From Streptomyces flaveus (GTDB lineage Bacteria; Actinomycetota; Actinomycetes; Streptomycetales; Streptomycetaceae): a stretch of 64,000 nt of DNA. A program made the position numbers and the translations under genes. The stretch's first letter is position 1; every line of letters begins with the position of its first letter. The notes beneath the pieces were generated by a model. That model ran no database searches. It was not told the origin of the DNA and saw only the letters and a program-made list of their open reading frames with translations. The stretch covers positions 322,373 to 386,372 of the forward strand of contig NZ_BMPQ01000003.1 in the NCBI RefSeq assembly GCF_014647675.1. Reading direction: 5' to 3'. This document shows positions 37,541 to 47,036 of this stretch, piece after piece.

Positions 37541-37771
37541 GTGTACGTCTGCAACTGCTTCGGTGTCACCGAGGCGCAGGTGAGGAAGCACGCGGAAGCC
37601 GGTGCCTGCACGCCACGCCAGATCGCGTCCGCCTGCAAGGCGGGCACGGACTGCGGTTCCTGTGTACGGCGCATTCAGGCACTGCTGGGCCGGGGCGCGT
37701 GCCGCACCGAGGTGGCCGACCAGGCGCAGCCCGCTCTCTCCGGAGTCTCGGAGCTGGACGAAGCCGCTTAG
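37541..37771 (+). CDS. bfd: Bacterioferritin-associated [2Fe-2S] ferredoxin
   Basis: 76-residue BFD-type protein; ligands C4, C6, C38 and C41 (CNC and DCGSC). BFD donates electrons to bacterioferritin to release stored iron. GTG at 37541 is preferred (GGTGG eight bases upstream); in-frame GTG codons at 37529 and 37532 are possible. The iron box upstream fits induction under iron limitation. Convergent with bfr. Confidence 0.9.
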   Translation: MYVCNCFGVTEAQVRKHAEAGACTPRQIASACKAGTDCGSCVRRIQALLGRGACRTEVADQAQPALSGVSELDEAA

Positions 37772-37799
37772 GCATGAAGCTGCGTAGGGGTGCAGCCGC

Positions 37800-38279
37800 T
37801 CAGCTGTCCGGCTGCTCGATGAGCTGGGCGATGTAGAGCGCCTCGCCGAGTTTCTCCACCAGTTCCAGCTGGGTGTCCAGATAGTCGATGTGGTGCTCCT
37901 CGTCCGCGAGGATCGACTCGAAGATGTTCGCGGACGTGATGTCGCCCTTGTTCCGCATCACCTCGATACCGCGCCTGAGGCGGTCGATCGCCTCGACCTC
38001 GACCTGCCGGTCCGCCTTGAACATCTCGGTGACCGTCTGTCCGACCCGGACGTGGAAGAGCCGCTGGTAGTTCGGCAGGCCCTCCAGGAAAAGGATTCGG
38101 TCGGTGAGCACCTCCGCGTGCTTCATCTCGTCGAACGATTCGGCCCGGGTGTATTTCGCGAGCTTTGTCCAGCCGAAGTTCTCCTGCATCTTCGCGTGCA
38201 GGAAGTACTGGTTGATCGCGGTCAGTTCGGCGGTCAACTGCTCGTTGAGGAATTCGATGACCTCGGGGTCGCCCTGCAT
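37800..38279 (-). CDS. bfr: Bacterioferritin
   Basis: 159 residues, standard length. Ferroxidase ligands E18, E51 and H54 and heme ligand M52 (DEMKH at 50-54) are present, with the second helix pair giving DEEHHIDYL. It forms a 24-mer iron store. The ATG at 38279 has AAGGAG eight bases upstream. The convergent bfd gene 28 bases away makes an iron storage and release pair. Confidence 0.97.
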   Translation of the reverse strand: MQGDPEVIEFLNEQLTAELTAINQYFLHAKMQENFGWTKLAKYTRAESFDEMKHAEVLTDRILFLEGLPNYQRLFHVRVGQTVTEMFKADRQVEVEAIDRLRRGIEVMRNKGDITSANIFESILADEEHHIDYLDTQLELVEKLGEALYIAQLIEQPDS

Positions 38280-38433
38280 TGCAGAGGCTCCTTCCACGCG
38301 GGGGACTGGCGGAATGCGCCGCATAATTCCACCGGCATCAGAGGCCGTCCAGTAAGTGCAGGCTTAGTAGCAGATGCCCGAATCGGGACAGGCCTGGTCA
38401 TCTGCACCGACTCCGGTCTGTCAGGATGGAGAC

Positions 38434-39066
38434 ATGGGTCAGCCGGTGGAGCGTGAATCTGGAGGAGCGGCGCAGTCGGAGCTTCCGCCGGGGCAGCGAC
38501 TGCAGCGCGGCTGGCCGGTTACGCACTACGGGCCCGTTCCCAAGTTCCGGCCCGAGCGCTGGGAGTTCAGGGTCTTCGGCGCCACCGCCGACGGAGAAAA
38601 GCACTGCTGGAACCACGAGGAGTTCTCGGCCCTGCCGTATACCACGGTCATGGCCGATCTGCACTGCGTGACAAAGTTCAGCATGCTCGGGGCCGAATGG
38701 GGCGGCATCCCGGCCCGTACGCTCCTGGAGATCGCCCCGCCCGCGGCCGGCGTCACGCATGTGATGGTCTGGGCGGAGTACGGCTTCAGCTCGAATCTCC
38801 GCCTCACCGACTTCGCCTCCGAGCGCACGATCTTCGCCACCCACAAGGACGGCGAACTCCTCACCGCGGAACACGGCTTCCCGCTGCGCCTGGTGGTGCC
38901 TCATCTGTACGCCTGGAAGGGCCCCAAGTGGGTCCGCGGCATCGAGTACATGACCGCCGACCGCCGCGGCTTCTGGGAGGAACGCGGCTACCACAACATC
39001 GGCGACCCCTGGCGCGAACAGCGCTACTCGTATCAGGAGGAACCGGGGGACGGCCCCGAGCTCTGA
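38434..39066 (+). CDS. Molybdopterin-dependent sulfite-oxidase-like oxidoreductase
   Basis: 210-residue cytoplasmic protein of the SUOX/YedY (MsrP) family. The molybdenum-ligating cysteine is C78 in ADLHCVTKF. FSALPY, VPHLYAWKGPKWV and the C-terminal GFWEERGYH are typical. There is no Tat signal, unlike MsrP. The substrate is unknown. The ATG at 38434 follows GGAG. Confidence 0.88.
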   Translation: MGQPVERESGGAAQSELPPGQRLQRGWPVTHYGPVPKFRPERWEFRVFGATADGEKHCWNHEEFSALPYTTVMADLHCVTKFSMLGAEWGGIPARTLLEIAPPAAGVTHVMVWAEYGFSSNLRLTDFASERTIFATHKDGELLTAEHGFPLRLVVPHLYAWKGPKWVRGIEYMTADRRGFWEERGYHNIGDPWREQRYSYQEEPGDGPEL

Positions 39067-39091
39067 GCCCTGGCCGGTCGTCCTCAGGTCC

Positions 39092-39958
39092 TCAGCCGTC
39101 CCGCAGCTTCTTCAGCCGCTCCACATCTGCCGCGTGGCCCTCCTTGCCGCCGGGCGTCTCGATGATCAGGGGCACGTTCTCGGTGGCGGGGTGGGTCATC
39201 AGGGCGCGGAAGGGGTCCTCGCCGATGTGGCCGGCGCCGATGTTGGCGTGGCGGTCCTTGTGGGCGCCGACGACGTCCTGGGAGTCGTTGGCGTGGATCA
39301 GTTTCAGCCGGCCCTCGCCGATCGTGTCCACCAGCAGGTCGAGGGTCTGGTGCGTTCCGGCGGGGCCGGTGAGGTCGTGGCCCGCCGCGAAGATGTGGCA
39401 GGTGTCCAGGCAGACGCCGAGCTTCGGGTGGGCGTCGAGTGCCTCGAAGTACGGGCCGAAGTCCCAGGTCCGGGAGCAGAGGGAAGCGCCCTGGCCCGCG
39501 GTCGACTCGATCAGCAGGTCCGGGTCGTCGTGGGTCAGCTCGTCGAGCAGCGGCAGCAGATGCTCGCGTACCTGCTTCAGCGCGACCGCCCGCGTCCGCC
39601 CACCGGTCGCCGAACCGGTGTGTACGACGACTCCCCGCGCCCCGATCGCACGCCCCCGCCGCAGCGAGTGCCGCAACGACTCCACGGATCGCACCACAGT
39701 CGCCTCGGTGTGTGAGCCCAGGTTGATCAGATAGGGCGCGTGCACGTACGCCGGGATCGACCCCGCGGCGCAGGCCGCGCGGAACTCCTCGTCCTGCCGT
39801 GGATTCCCCTGCGGGGTCGCCCAGCCGCGCGGGTTGGCGACGAAGACCTGGACGGTCTCGGCGGCCAGATCACGCGCGTACGACAAGCCTACGGAGGCGA
39901 GGCCACCGGCCACGGGGACATGGCTGCCGACGGGGTTGCGGGACTGCTGAGTGCTCAC
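39092..39958 (-). CDS. nfo: Deoxyribonuclease IV (AP endonuclease)
   Basis: 288-residue zinc TIM-barrel endonuclease that cleaves DNA 5' to abasic sites in base excision repair. Metal motifs: VHAPYLINLGS (His), LIESTAGQG (Glu), LDTCHIFAAGHD, IHANDSQD, HKDRHANIGAGHIG and LIIETPGG. The start is GTG at 39958. The gene end is 25 bases from the convergent molybdoenzyme gene. No LexA box or PafBC-type promoter was seen before it. Confidence 0.95.
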   Translation of the reverse strand: MSTQQSRNPVGSHVPVAGGLASVGLSYARDLAAETVQVFVANPRGWATPQGNPRQDEEFRAACAAGSIPAYVHAPYLINLGSHTEATVVRSVESLRHSLRRGRAIGARGVVVHTGSATGGRTRAVALKQVREHLLPLLDELTHDDPDLLIESTAGQGASLCSRTWDFGPYFEALDAHPKLGVCLDTCHIFAAGHDLTGPAGTHQTLDLLVDTIGEGRLKLIHANDSQDVVGAHKDRHANIGAGHIGEDPFRALMTHPATENVPLIIETPGGKEGHAADVERLKKLRDG

Positions 39959-40027
39959 CCTTCCAGGGTGTCACGGCGTCCTGCGCGCCCCGTCGGCGGA
40001 TGCCGCCCGGCCTCTGCCGATCTGTCG

Positions 40028-41965
40028 TCACTCGATCTCGATGGTGATCTCTGAGCCCTCCGGTGCCGTGTCGCCACCGGTCACCGACTGGCTCTTGACC
40101 GTGTCCCCGAAGAGCCCGAGGAAGCCCCGGTCCTCGTTGACCTTGAAGCCGGCGGCCTGCAGCTCCCGCTTGGCGTCGTCGACCTTGTCGCCCACCACAT
40201 CCGGGACCTCGATCTGCTCCGGGCCCTTGGAGATCGTCAGGGTGACGGTGTCGCCCTCGCCCAGCTGCCGGTCGGCGGCCGGCGACTGCTGGGCGACCTG
40301 GCCCGCGTCGAACTCGGAGTTGATCTGCTCGGGGGCGATCTCGACCTTCAGGCCCGCGTCCTGGAGCTCCTGCCGTGCGTCGGCGAGTTCGTCGCCCGTG
40401 ACGTCCGGTACGTCCACCGGGCTGCCCTTGCTGATGATGAGCGCGATGGCGGAGTCCGCGCGGCGCGTGGTGCCCGCATCCGGATCCGTGCTGATCACGT
40501 AGCCGAAGGGGATCTCCTCACTGAAGTCCCTGGTGATCATGCCCGCTTTCAGGCCCTTGTCCTTCAGCCGCGCCCTGGCCTCGTCCAGCGCGTAGCCCTT
40601 CACATTCGGCACCCGTACGGTCTCCGGGCCCCTGGAGATCGTCAGCGACACCGGGTCGTTGTCACGGATCCGGGCGCCCGCCTCGGGATCGCTGCTGATG
40701 ACCGTGCCGCGCTCGACGGTGTCGCTGTACTCGCGCTCGACCGGCCCCACATCGAGCCCGGCGCTCTCGAGCCGGTCCTTGGCCTTCGCCTCGCTCATCG
40801 CGAGCAGCGGCGGGACCTTGGTGAACTGGCCGGAGTTGATGTACCAGACACCCGCGCCGAGGCCGAGGACCAGCAGTACGGCGGCGACGATCGCGAGCAT
40901 GCCGCGCCGGGGGCGCGGGGTGCGGGTACGGCGGCGCGAGGGAGGGTCGGGGGGCGGGGTCTGAAGGATGCTCGTGTGGTGCGGCCCGCGATCGCCGTCG
41001 TCCTCGTTCACGGGGAGCGGCCGTGGCACGGACAGCGAGCGCGGGATCACGCTCGTACGGTCCTCGCCGATGTCATGGCCCTCGTTGACCGCCTGCGGTG
41101 GTACCGCGTCCAGCTGCTCGGCGGTCAGCCCGCTGCGCGCGTTCCGGGCCTGTGCGAGCAGCGCCACCGCGTCGTACGGACGTACGTCCGGAGTGCGCGC
41201 GGTCGCCGACGCGACCAGTTCGTCGAGCTCGTAGGGCAGGCCCGGCACCTCCGCCGACGGCGGCGGTACGTCCTCGTGGAGGTGCTTGTAGAGCACCGCC
41301 GCGGGCGAGTCCGCGAGGTGCGGCCGGTCGCCGGTCAGCATTTCGTAGAGGACGATTCCGCAGGCGTACACGTCGACCCGCGGATCGGCCGTGCCGTGTT
41401 CTATCTGCTCCGGGGCCAGATACGACACCGTGCCGAGCACGGACCCTGTCGTGTTGGTGACCGTGTCCACGGCCCGTACGAGGCCGAAATCCGCCACCTT
41501 GACCCGGCCGTCGTCCCCTATCAGGACGTTCTCCGGCTTCATGTCACGGTGCACGAACCCGGCGCGGTGCGCGGCGCCGAGCGCGGCGAGCACCGGCTCC
41601 AGGATGTCCAGCGCCGCCCGCGGCTGCAGGGCGCCGCGTTCGCGCAGTACGTCCCTCAGAGTGCACCCGGCGATGTACTCCATGGCGAGGTAGACGTACG
41701 GCCCGTCGGTCCCCTGGTCGAAAATCTGCACCACATTGGGGTGCGCAAGGCGGGCCACCGACTTGGCCTCGCGGATGAACCTGTCGACGAACGTGGCGTC
41801 GGCGGCCAGCGTGGGATGCATCACCTTGAGCGCGAGCACGCGGTCCAGGCGGGTGTCCACGGCCCTGTAGACCGTGGCCATCCCGCCGACCGCGATCCGT
41901 GCGTCGATGCGGTAGCGGCCGTCGAGCACCTGCCCGACCAACGGGTCCTGAAGGGTCGTATCCAC
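40028..41965 (-). CDS. PASTA-domain Ser/Thr protein kinase (PknB-like)
   Basis: 645-residue membrane kinase. Kinase domain (about 18-275): VGGMATVY loop, K47, HRDMKPEN with D141, DFG at 159-161. A Pro-rich linker leads to one transmembrane helix (356-377), then four PASTA repeats (from about 381 to the end) that bind peptidoglycan fragments. It couples wall state to phosphorylation. The start is GTG at 41965 (VDTTLQDPLVG), with no clear Shine-Dalgarno. An Rv2175c-type protein, substrate of a PknB-family kinase in mycobacteria, is encoded 4.6 kb away. Confidence 0.95.
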   Translation of the reverse strand: MDTTLQDPLVGQVLDGRYRIDARIAVGGMATVYRAVDTRLDRVLALKVMHPTLAADATFVDRFIREAKSVARLAHPNVVQIFDQGTDGPYVYLAMEYIAGCTLRDVLRERGALQPRAALDILEPVLAALGAAHRAGFVHRDMKPENVLIGDDGRVKVADFGLVRAVDTVTNTTGSVLGTVSYLAPEQIEHGTADPRVDVYACGIVLYEMLTGDRPHLADSPAAVLYKHLHEDVPPPSAEVPGLPYELDELVASATARTPDVRPYDAVALLAQARNARSGLTAEQLDAVPPQAVNEGHDIGEDRTSVIPRSLSVPRPLPVNEDDGDRGPHHTSILQTPPPDPPSRRRTRTPRPRRGMLAIVAAVLLVLGLGAGVWYINSGQFTKVPPLLAMSEAKAKDRLESAGLDVGPVEREYSDTVERGTVISSDPEAGARIRDNDPVSLTISRGPETVRVPNVKGYALDEARARLKDKGLKAGMITRDFSEEIPFGYVISTDPDAGTTRRADSAIALIISKGSPVDVPDVTGDELADARQELQDAGLKVEIAPEQINSEFDAGQVAQQSPAADRQLGEGDTVTLTISKGPEQIEVPDVVGDKVDDAKRELQAAGFKVNEDRGFLGLFGDTVKSQSVTGGDTAPEGSEITIEIE

Positions 41966-42068
41966 GCAGGTGAGTGTACGAGCCGACACTGTCAACGCTG
42001 CGGGATCGGTTGAGATCGGGGCGGTCCTGAAGCGGAGCTGTGACGTATTCCATATCGCGGTTGGGCGG

Positions 42069-42486
42069 GTGCGGGTTGAGTGTGGCTGGTCGCGCAGTTC
42101 CCCGCGCCCCTGGGTGGGTGGTGGGTGCGGGGCCGTGGGCCGGTGCGTCAGCCCGTCGCAGGCCGGGCATACGACCCTGGCCTGGTACACGGTGCGGGTT
42201 CTCCGAGACCGAACCTACGCGACGGGCATACGACGCACCGGCCCACGCCCCCTCCCGCCGGAGGGAGGCTGCGGGTCGTCGGGGGTGCGGGCTTTCCCGA
42301 GGCCCGGGCTTGTCCGGGGCGCGGGCAGCCGCAGGCTTTTGCTTTTCAGGGGCGCGGGGAACTGCGCGACCAGCCACGACGCACCCGCAGCCGCGACACG
42401 CAGTGTCACCCCCCACCCCCTGGCGGGGGCCCGGGGGCGCAGCCCCCAGTTTCGGGAAGGGGCGGGCCTGGGGAAAGAAAACCCTC
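42069..42486. repeat. Dispersed inverted-repeat element, copy 2
   Basis: Same element as 1161-1556, same orientation. Left arm 42070-42112 and right arm 42347-42389 are near-perfect 43-base inverted complements. The interior has several exact blocks shared with copy 1, such as GTCAGCCCGTCGCAGGCCGG, and an insertion of about 20 bases near 42309. It fills the gap between the divergently transcribed kinase and the end of thiG. Confidence 0.85.
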
Positions 42487-42502
42487 CCCCACCCACCGCA
42501 AC

Positions 42503-43300
<798 letters not shown>

Positions 43301-43501
43301 TCAGCCTCCTTGGACGGCGGTGAGGACCTCGACGCGGTCTCCCTCGGAGAGGGATGTGTTCGGCCACTGCGCGCGCGGGACGACGGTTTCGTTGAGCGCG
43401 GCGGCGACCCCGGAGGGCGCCGCGGTGAGGGTGGCGACCAGCGTGTCGAGGGCGGTGCCGGCGGCGATCTCCTGTCGCTCACCGTTGACGAAGACGTTCA
43501 T
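43301..43501 (-). CDS. thiS: Sulfur carrier protein ThiS
   Basis: 66-residue beta-grasp protein ending in the required Gly-Gly, which is adenylated and thiocarboxylated to carry sulfur to ThiG. The ATG overlaps the thiO stop as ATGA (43498-43501), so it is translationally coupled. Confidence 0.97.
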   Translation of the reverse strand: MNVFVNGERQEIAAGTALDTLVATLTAAPSGVAAALNETVVPRAQWPNTSLSEGDRVEVLTAVQGG

Positions 43502-44685
43502 ACGGGCTGCTCCGTGCGGGCCGTACTGAAGCGCTTGGGCGTGAACGGGCGGGCCTCCTCCGGGAGTTCGCCGGTGGTCAGCAGGTGAGCCATGGCGTCG
43601 CCCGTGACGGGGGTGAGCAGGACGCCGTTGCGGTAGTGACCGGTGGCCAGGAGCAGGCCGTCCAGTTCCGTCGGGCCGAGCAGGGGCGCGTTGTCGGGGG
43701 AGCCGGGGCGCAGTCCCGCGCGGGTCTCGGTGAGCGGGAGTTCGGTGATGCCGGGGATCAGTTCGTGGGCGTCGCGCAGCAGTTCGTACACGCCGCCCGC
43801 GGTCACCGTCGTGTCCCAGCCCTGTTCCTCGCTGGTCGCGCCGACGACCAGTTCGCCGTTCTCGCGTGGCACCAGGTACACATGGCTGCCCCGGACGACG
43901 GCACGCACGGTGCGGCTAAGGAACGGCGCGTACCGCTTCGGCACGGTCAGCCGCAGCACCTGGCCCTTCACCGGCCGTACGGGCGGCAGCACGGCGTCGG
44001 GAACGCCCGCGAGCCGCCCGCTGAGGCTGCCCGCGGCGAGGACGACCCGGTCCGCGGTCAGTTCGGTGCCCTCGGTGGTGACGACTCCGGCGGCCCGGTC
44101 ACCTGCGACGCTGAGCCGCTCCGCCCAGACCCGGTGGAAGACCACCCCGGCCCGCTCGCACGCCGTGACCAGCGCCTTGGCGAGCCGCCGCGGATCGATC
44201 TGGTGATCGCCGTCGACTCTGAGCCCCCCGCGCACGCCCGGCGCGAGCATCGGCTCCAGGCGCCGGCACTCGCGCCCGCTCAGCCACTCCGACTCCAGGC
44301 CCGACCGGGCTTGCAGGGCGTGCAGTTCGCGCAGATGGGCGCGGTCGTCGGCGTCCAGCGCGACGGCGAGCGCGCCGCACCGGCGGTAGCCGAGGTCCAC
44401 GCCCGTCGCCTCGGTGAGCTCGGTGGCGAACTCCGGGTAGCGCCGGGCGGAGGCCAGGTTCAGGCCGAGCAGGGTCTGCTCGCCGTAGTGGAGTTCGGTG
44501 ACGGGGGCCAGCATCCCGGCGGCCACCTGGGCCGCTCCGCCGCCGGGTTCGGGGTCCACGAGTGCGGTGGCGAATCCGCGTTGTGCGGCCCGCCAGGCGG
44601 TCACCAGGCCGATGACTCCGCCCCCGACGACCAGGACGTCGGATGTGCTTGACGACGCGTGCGATGCGATTGATGTACGCGACAT
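43498..44685 (-). CDS. thiO: Glycine oxidase ThiO
   Basis: 395-residue FAD enzyme of the DAO/GlyOX family, oxidising glycine to the imine used by ThiG. FAD loop VVGGGVIGL (19-27); AAGMLAP; C-terminal GLRPGSPDNAPLLGP and ATGHYRNG. The ATG at 44685 follows AGGGG and the TPP riboswitch, which should repress the whole operon when thiamine is abundant. Confidence 0.96.
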   Translation of the reverse strand: MSRTSIASHASSSTSDVLVVGGGVIGLVTAWRAAQRGFATALVDPEPGGGAAQVAAGMLAPVTELHYGEQTLLGLNLASARRYPEFATELTEATGVDLGYRRCGALAVALDADDRAHLRELHALQARSGLESEWLSGRECRRLEPMLAPGVRGGLRVDGDHQIDPRRLAKALVTACERAGVVFHRVWAERLSVAGDRAAGVVTTEGTELTADRVVLAAGSLSGRLAGVPDAVLPPVRPVKGQVLRLTVPKRYAPFLSRTVRAVVRGSHVYLVPRENGELVVGATSEEQGWDTTVTAGGVYELLRDAHELIPGITELPLTETRAGLRPGSPDNAPLLGPTELDGLLLATGHYRNGVLLTPVTGDAMAHLLTTGELPEEARPFTPKRFSTARTEQPV

Positions 44686-44696
44686 GGGCGTCCAGC

Positions 44697-44785
44697 CCCT
44701 CCCTTCGCCGGCATGACCCGGATCAGGTTCGTACGGTCGGAGGCCGTCCCAGCCTCCCTCTCAGCCCGGTGCGTCCGGACTCCCG
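44697..44785 (-). promoter_or_regulatory. TPP riboswitch
   Basis: On the minus strand the leader carries the THI-box core: GGGCTGAGAGGGAGGC, then GAACCTGATCCGGGTCATGC and CGGCGAAGGGAG. It ends about a dozen bases before the thiO start, overlapping the region of the ribosome site, which suggests translational control. Confidence 0.95.
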
Positions 44786-44848
44786 CGAGTGCTCTACGTT
44801 GGCCACCCTAACTCTTCGTGTCACACCTCAGTAAGGGAGCCGTACGGC

Positions 44849-45196
44849 ATGGCCCGCTCGCTCAATGGTCTCGTCCTAGCCCCGGTCGAGGACCAGGCCC
44901 CAGGCCAGGTGGGCACGCGCACCCGCTTCACGTACCACGAGAAGGACGGGGAGATCTGGGCCGAGTACTCGGGCGGCGACGTCGTACGCGGCCACCTCGT
45001 GGGTACGCGTGAGGGTGACCGCCTCGACTTCCGGTACGTGCAGCTGAAGCGGGACGGGAGCACCTCCTCGGGGCACTGTGTGTCCCGGGTGGTCGAGCTG
45101 GCCGACGGGCGGCTGCGCCTGGAGGAGACCTGGGAGTGGGAGTCGCAGGCGGGCAGCGGGACGAGCGTGGTGGAGCAGCTCGCCGACGACCGCTGA
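44849..45196 (+). CDS. Small conserved beta-rich protein of unknown function
   Basis: 115 residues, no signal peptide or membrane segment. The sequence alternates short strands (RTRFTYHEKDGEIWAEYSGG, then HLVGTREGDRLDFRYVQL, LRLEETWEWES) as in a small beta-barrel, perhaps lipocalin-like. No catalytic motif. The ATG at 44849 follows AAGGGAG. It diverges from thiO across the riboswitch. Confidence 0.72.
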   Translation: MARSLNGLVLAPVEDQAPGQVGTRTRFTYHEKDGEIWAEYSGGDVVRGHLVGTREGDRLDFRYVQLKRDGSTSSGHCVSRVVELADGRLRLEETWEWESQAGSGTSVVEQLADDR

Positions 45197-45247
45197 CGGC
45201 GGTGCGGGACGATCGATGGTTGTGCAACACGTCACTGATCGCACCCG

Positions 45248-45276
45248 CTGACTGACAAAACGTCAGTGTCTATGGT
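45248..45276 (+). promoter_or_regulatory. Promoter with overlapping palindrome before ferredoxin reductase
   Basis: CTGACT (45248-45253), 17-base spacer, TATGGT (45271-45276); the GTG start is only seven bases on, so the message is probably leaderless. The perfect palindrome ACTGAC-AAAAC-GTCAGT (45251-45267) covers the -35 and spacer and could be an operator. Confidence 0.6.
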
Positions 45277-45282
45277 GATCCG

Positions 45283-46512
45283 GTGGACGAGCAGACGCGG
45301 GAACGGAGCCGGCCGGCGCGACGACGTGTCGTGATCGTCGGCGCGGGCATGGCCGGCGTGCAGACCGCGGTCGTCCTGCGGGAACAGAGCTTCACCGGCA
45401 CCGTGACGCTGATCGGCGCGGAGCCGCATCAGCCGTACGACCGCCCGCCGCTCTCCAAGGCCGTCCTGCTCGGCAAGGCCGAGGACTCCGCCTTCGACGT
45501 CGACTTCGAGGCGCTGGGCGTCGAGTTGCGCCTGGGACTCGAGGTGACCGGCGTACGCCCCCTCGATCACGAACTCGACACGGCCACGGGGCCCGTTCCG
45601 TACGACGTCCTGGTCGTCGCCACAGGCGCGGAACCGATGCGGCTGCCGGGCGCGGAGGGCGTACCGGGCGTGCATCTGCTGCGCACCCTGGACGACGCCG
45701 AGCGGCTGCGGCCCGTACTCGCCCGCCAGCACGACATCGTGGTCGTCGGCGCGGGCTGGATCGGTGCCGAGTTCGCCACGGCGGCGCGGGAGGCCGGGTG
45801 CGCGGTGACCGTCGTCGAGGCCGCCGGCCGGCCGCTCGCCGGAGCGCTGCCCGCCGAGGTGGCCGCCCCCATGGCCGCCTGGTATGCGGACAGCGGCGCC
45901 TCGTTGCGCACCCACGCGCGCGTGGAGCGCATCGAACCCGGCGTGGTGGTGCTGGACGACGGCTCACGGCTGCCCGCGGGGGCCGTCGTCGTGGGCATCG
46001 GGGCGCGGCCCGCCACCGCCTGGCTGACCGGGTCGGGAATCGAGCTCGGCGCCCAGCGCGAGGTGGTCGCGGACGACCACCTGCGTACCTCTGTCCCGGA
46101 CGTGTACGCGGTCGGCGACTGCGCCTCCTTCCCTTCACGAAGGTATGGCGAGCGTCTTCTGGTCCACCACTGGGACAACGCCCTCCAGGGGCCCCGTACG
46201 GTCGCGGCGAACATCATCGGTGAGACGCCCGCCGCGTACGACCCCGTGCCGTACTTCTGGTCCGAGCAGTTCGGCCGCTTCGTCCAGTACGCGGGTCACC
46301 ACGCGCGCGCGGACGCCACGATCTGGCGCGGCGACCCGACGGGCCCGGCCTGGTCGGTGTGCTGGCTCCGGGAGAGCCGGCTGGTCGCCGTGCTCGCGGT
46401 AGGAAGGCCCCGGGACCTGGCGCAGGGACGCAAGCTGATCGAGGCCGGCGCCCCGATGAATCCGGACCTGCTGTCGGACCCGTCCCGGCCCCTGAAATCG
46501 GCCACTGCGTAG
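45283..46512 (+). CDS. FAD/NAD-dependent ferredoxin reductase (rhodocoxin reductase type)
   Basis: 409-residue flavoprotein. FAD loop VVIVGAGMAGVQ (16-27), YDRPPLSK at the FAD, a second nucleotide loop IVVVGAGWIGAEFA (about 151-164), and YAVGDCA. The C-terminal domain (LVHHWDNALQG, then PYFWSEQFG) is that of reductases serving P450 or Rieske ferredoxins. I recall the S. coelicolor counterpart as one of four such reductases. No ferredoxin or P450 gene is nearby. Start GTG at 45283, probably leaderless. Confidence 0.92.
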   Translation: MDEQTRERSRPARRRVVIVGAGMAGVQTAVVLREQSFTGTVTLIGAEPHQPYDRPPLSKAVLLGKAEDSAFDVDFEALGVELRLGLEVTGVRPLDHELDTATGPVPYDVLVVATGAEPMRLPGAEGVPGVHLLRTLDDAERLRPVLARQHDIVVVGAGWIGAEFATAAREAGCAVTVVEAAGRPLAGALPAEVAAPMAAWYADSGASLRTHARVERIEPGVVVLDDGSRLPAGAVVVGIGARPATAWLTGSGIELGAQREVVADDHLRTSVPDVYAVGDCASFPSRRYGERLLVHHWDNALQGPRTVAANIIGETPAAYDPVPYFWSEQFGRFVQYAGHHARADATIWRGDPTGPAWSVCWLRESRLVAVLAVGRPRDLAQGRKLIEAGAPMNPDLLSDPSRPLKSATA

Positions 46513-46591
46513 GTTGCCGGGGTCCGGCGAACGGCCCAGGCGGGGCGGCCACGACTTCCGACTGTCAGTCCGGGATGGCACGCTTGATCCC

Positions 46592-46957
46592 GTGACCGAG
46601 ATTGACGCAAAAATCGATGCTCTCGTCCCCGCCTGGCTCACCCTCCCCGACATCGCCGAACAGCTCGGCGTCGAGGTGACCCGTGTGCGGCAGCTGGTCA
46701 AGGAGGGCCAGCTCATCGCCGTACGCCGTGGTGAGAACCGAGCGCTGCACGTCCCCGCCGCCTTCATCGACGGGGACAAGGTCGTCAAGGGCCTGTCCGG
46801 CACCCTGACGCTCCTGAGGGACGACGGCTTCTCCGACGAAGAGATGCTGGAGTGGCTCTTCACCCCCGACCCGAGCCTGCCCGGCACCCCCGCGCAGGCC
46901 CTCAGCGAAAACCGCGGTACGGAGGTGAAGCGCCGAGCCCAGGCGCTCGCCGTCTGA
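46592..46957 (+). CDS. Rv2175c-family winged-helix DNA-binding protein
   Basis: 121 residues. [33 protein letters not shown] (about 17-49) is the winged helix-turn-helix. The rest matches the Rv2175c family, whose mycobacterial member is phosphorylated by a Ser/Thr kinase. The N terminus has no obvious phosphorylatable Thr stretch beyond T2. The start is GTG at 46592. A PASTA kinase gene lies 4.6 kb upstream. Confidence 0.88.
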   Translation: MTEIDAKIDALVPAWLTLPDIAEQLGVEVTRVRQLVKEGQLIAVRRGENRALHVPAAFIDGDKVVKGLSGTLTLLRDDGFSDEEMLEWLFTPDPSLPGTPAQALSENRGTEVKRRAQALAV

Positions 46958-46974
46958 CCTGAACACACCGTCCC

Positions 46975-47014
46975 GGCGTACGGGTCGTGCCCCGCACGGC
47001 AGGGTCCGTACGCC
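46975..47014. other. Perfect hairpin upstream of thiE
   Basis: GGCGTACGG (46975-46983) pairs with CCGTACGCC (47006-47014), with an inner stem CGTGC-CCC-GCACG (46986-46998). No TPP aptamer core is seen here. It could be a terminator for the upstream gene or a leader structure for thiE. Confidence 0.55.
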
Positions 47015-47036
47015 ACCGACAACGGGGGATTTCCGC

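Noticed and set aside
45251..45280. RecA-NDp-type promoter at the ferredoxin reductase gene
   Set aside because: CGTCAGTG is present but no TAnnnT lies eight bases downstream; the visible -10 is two bases away, so the spacing is wrong.
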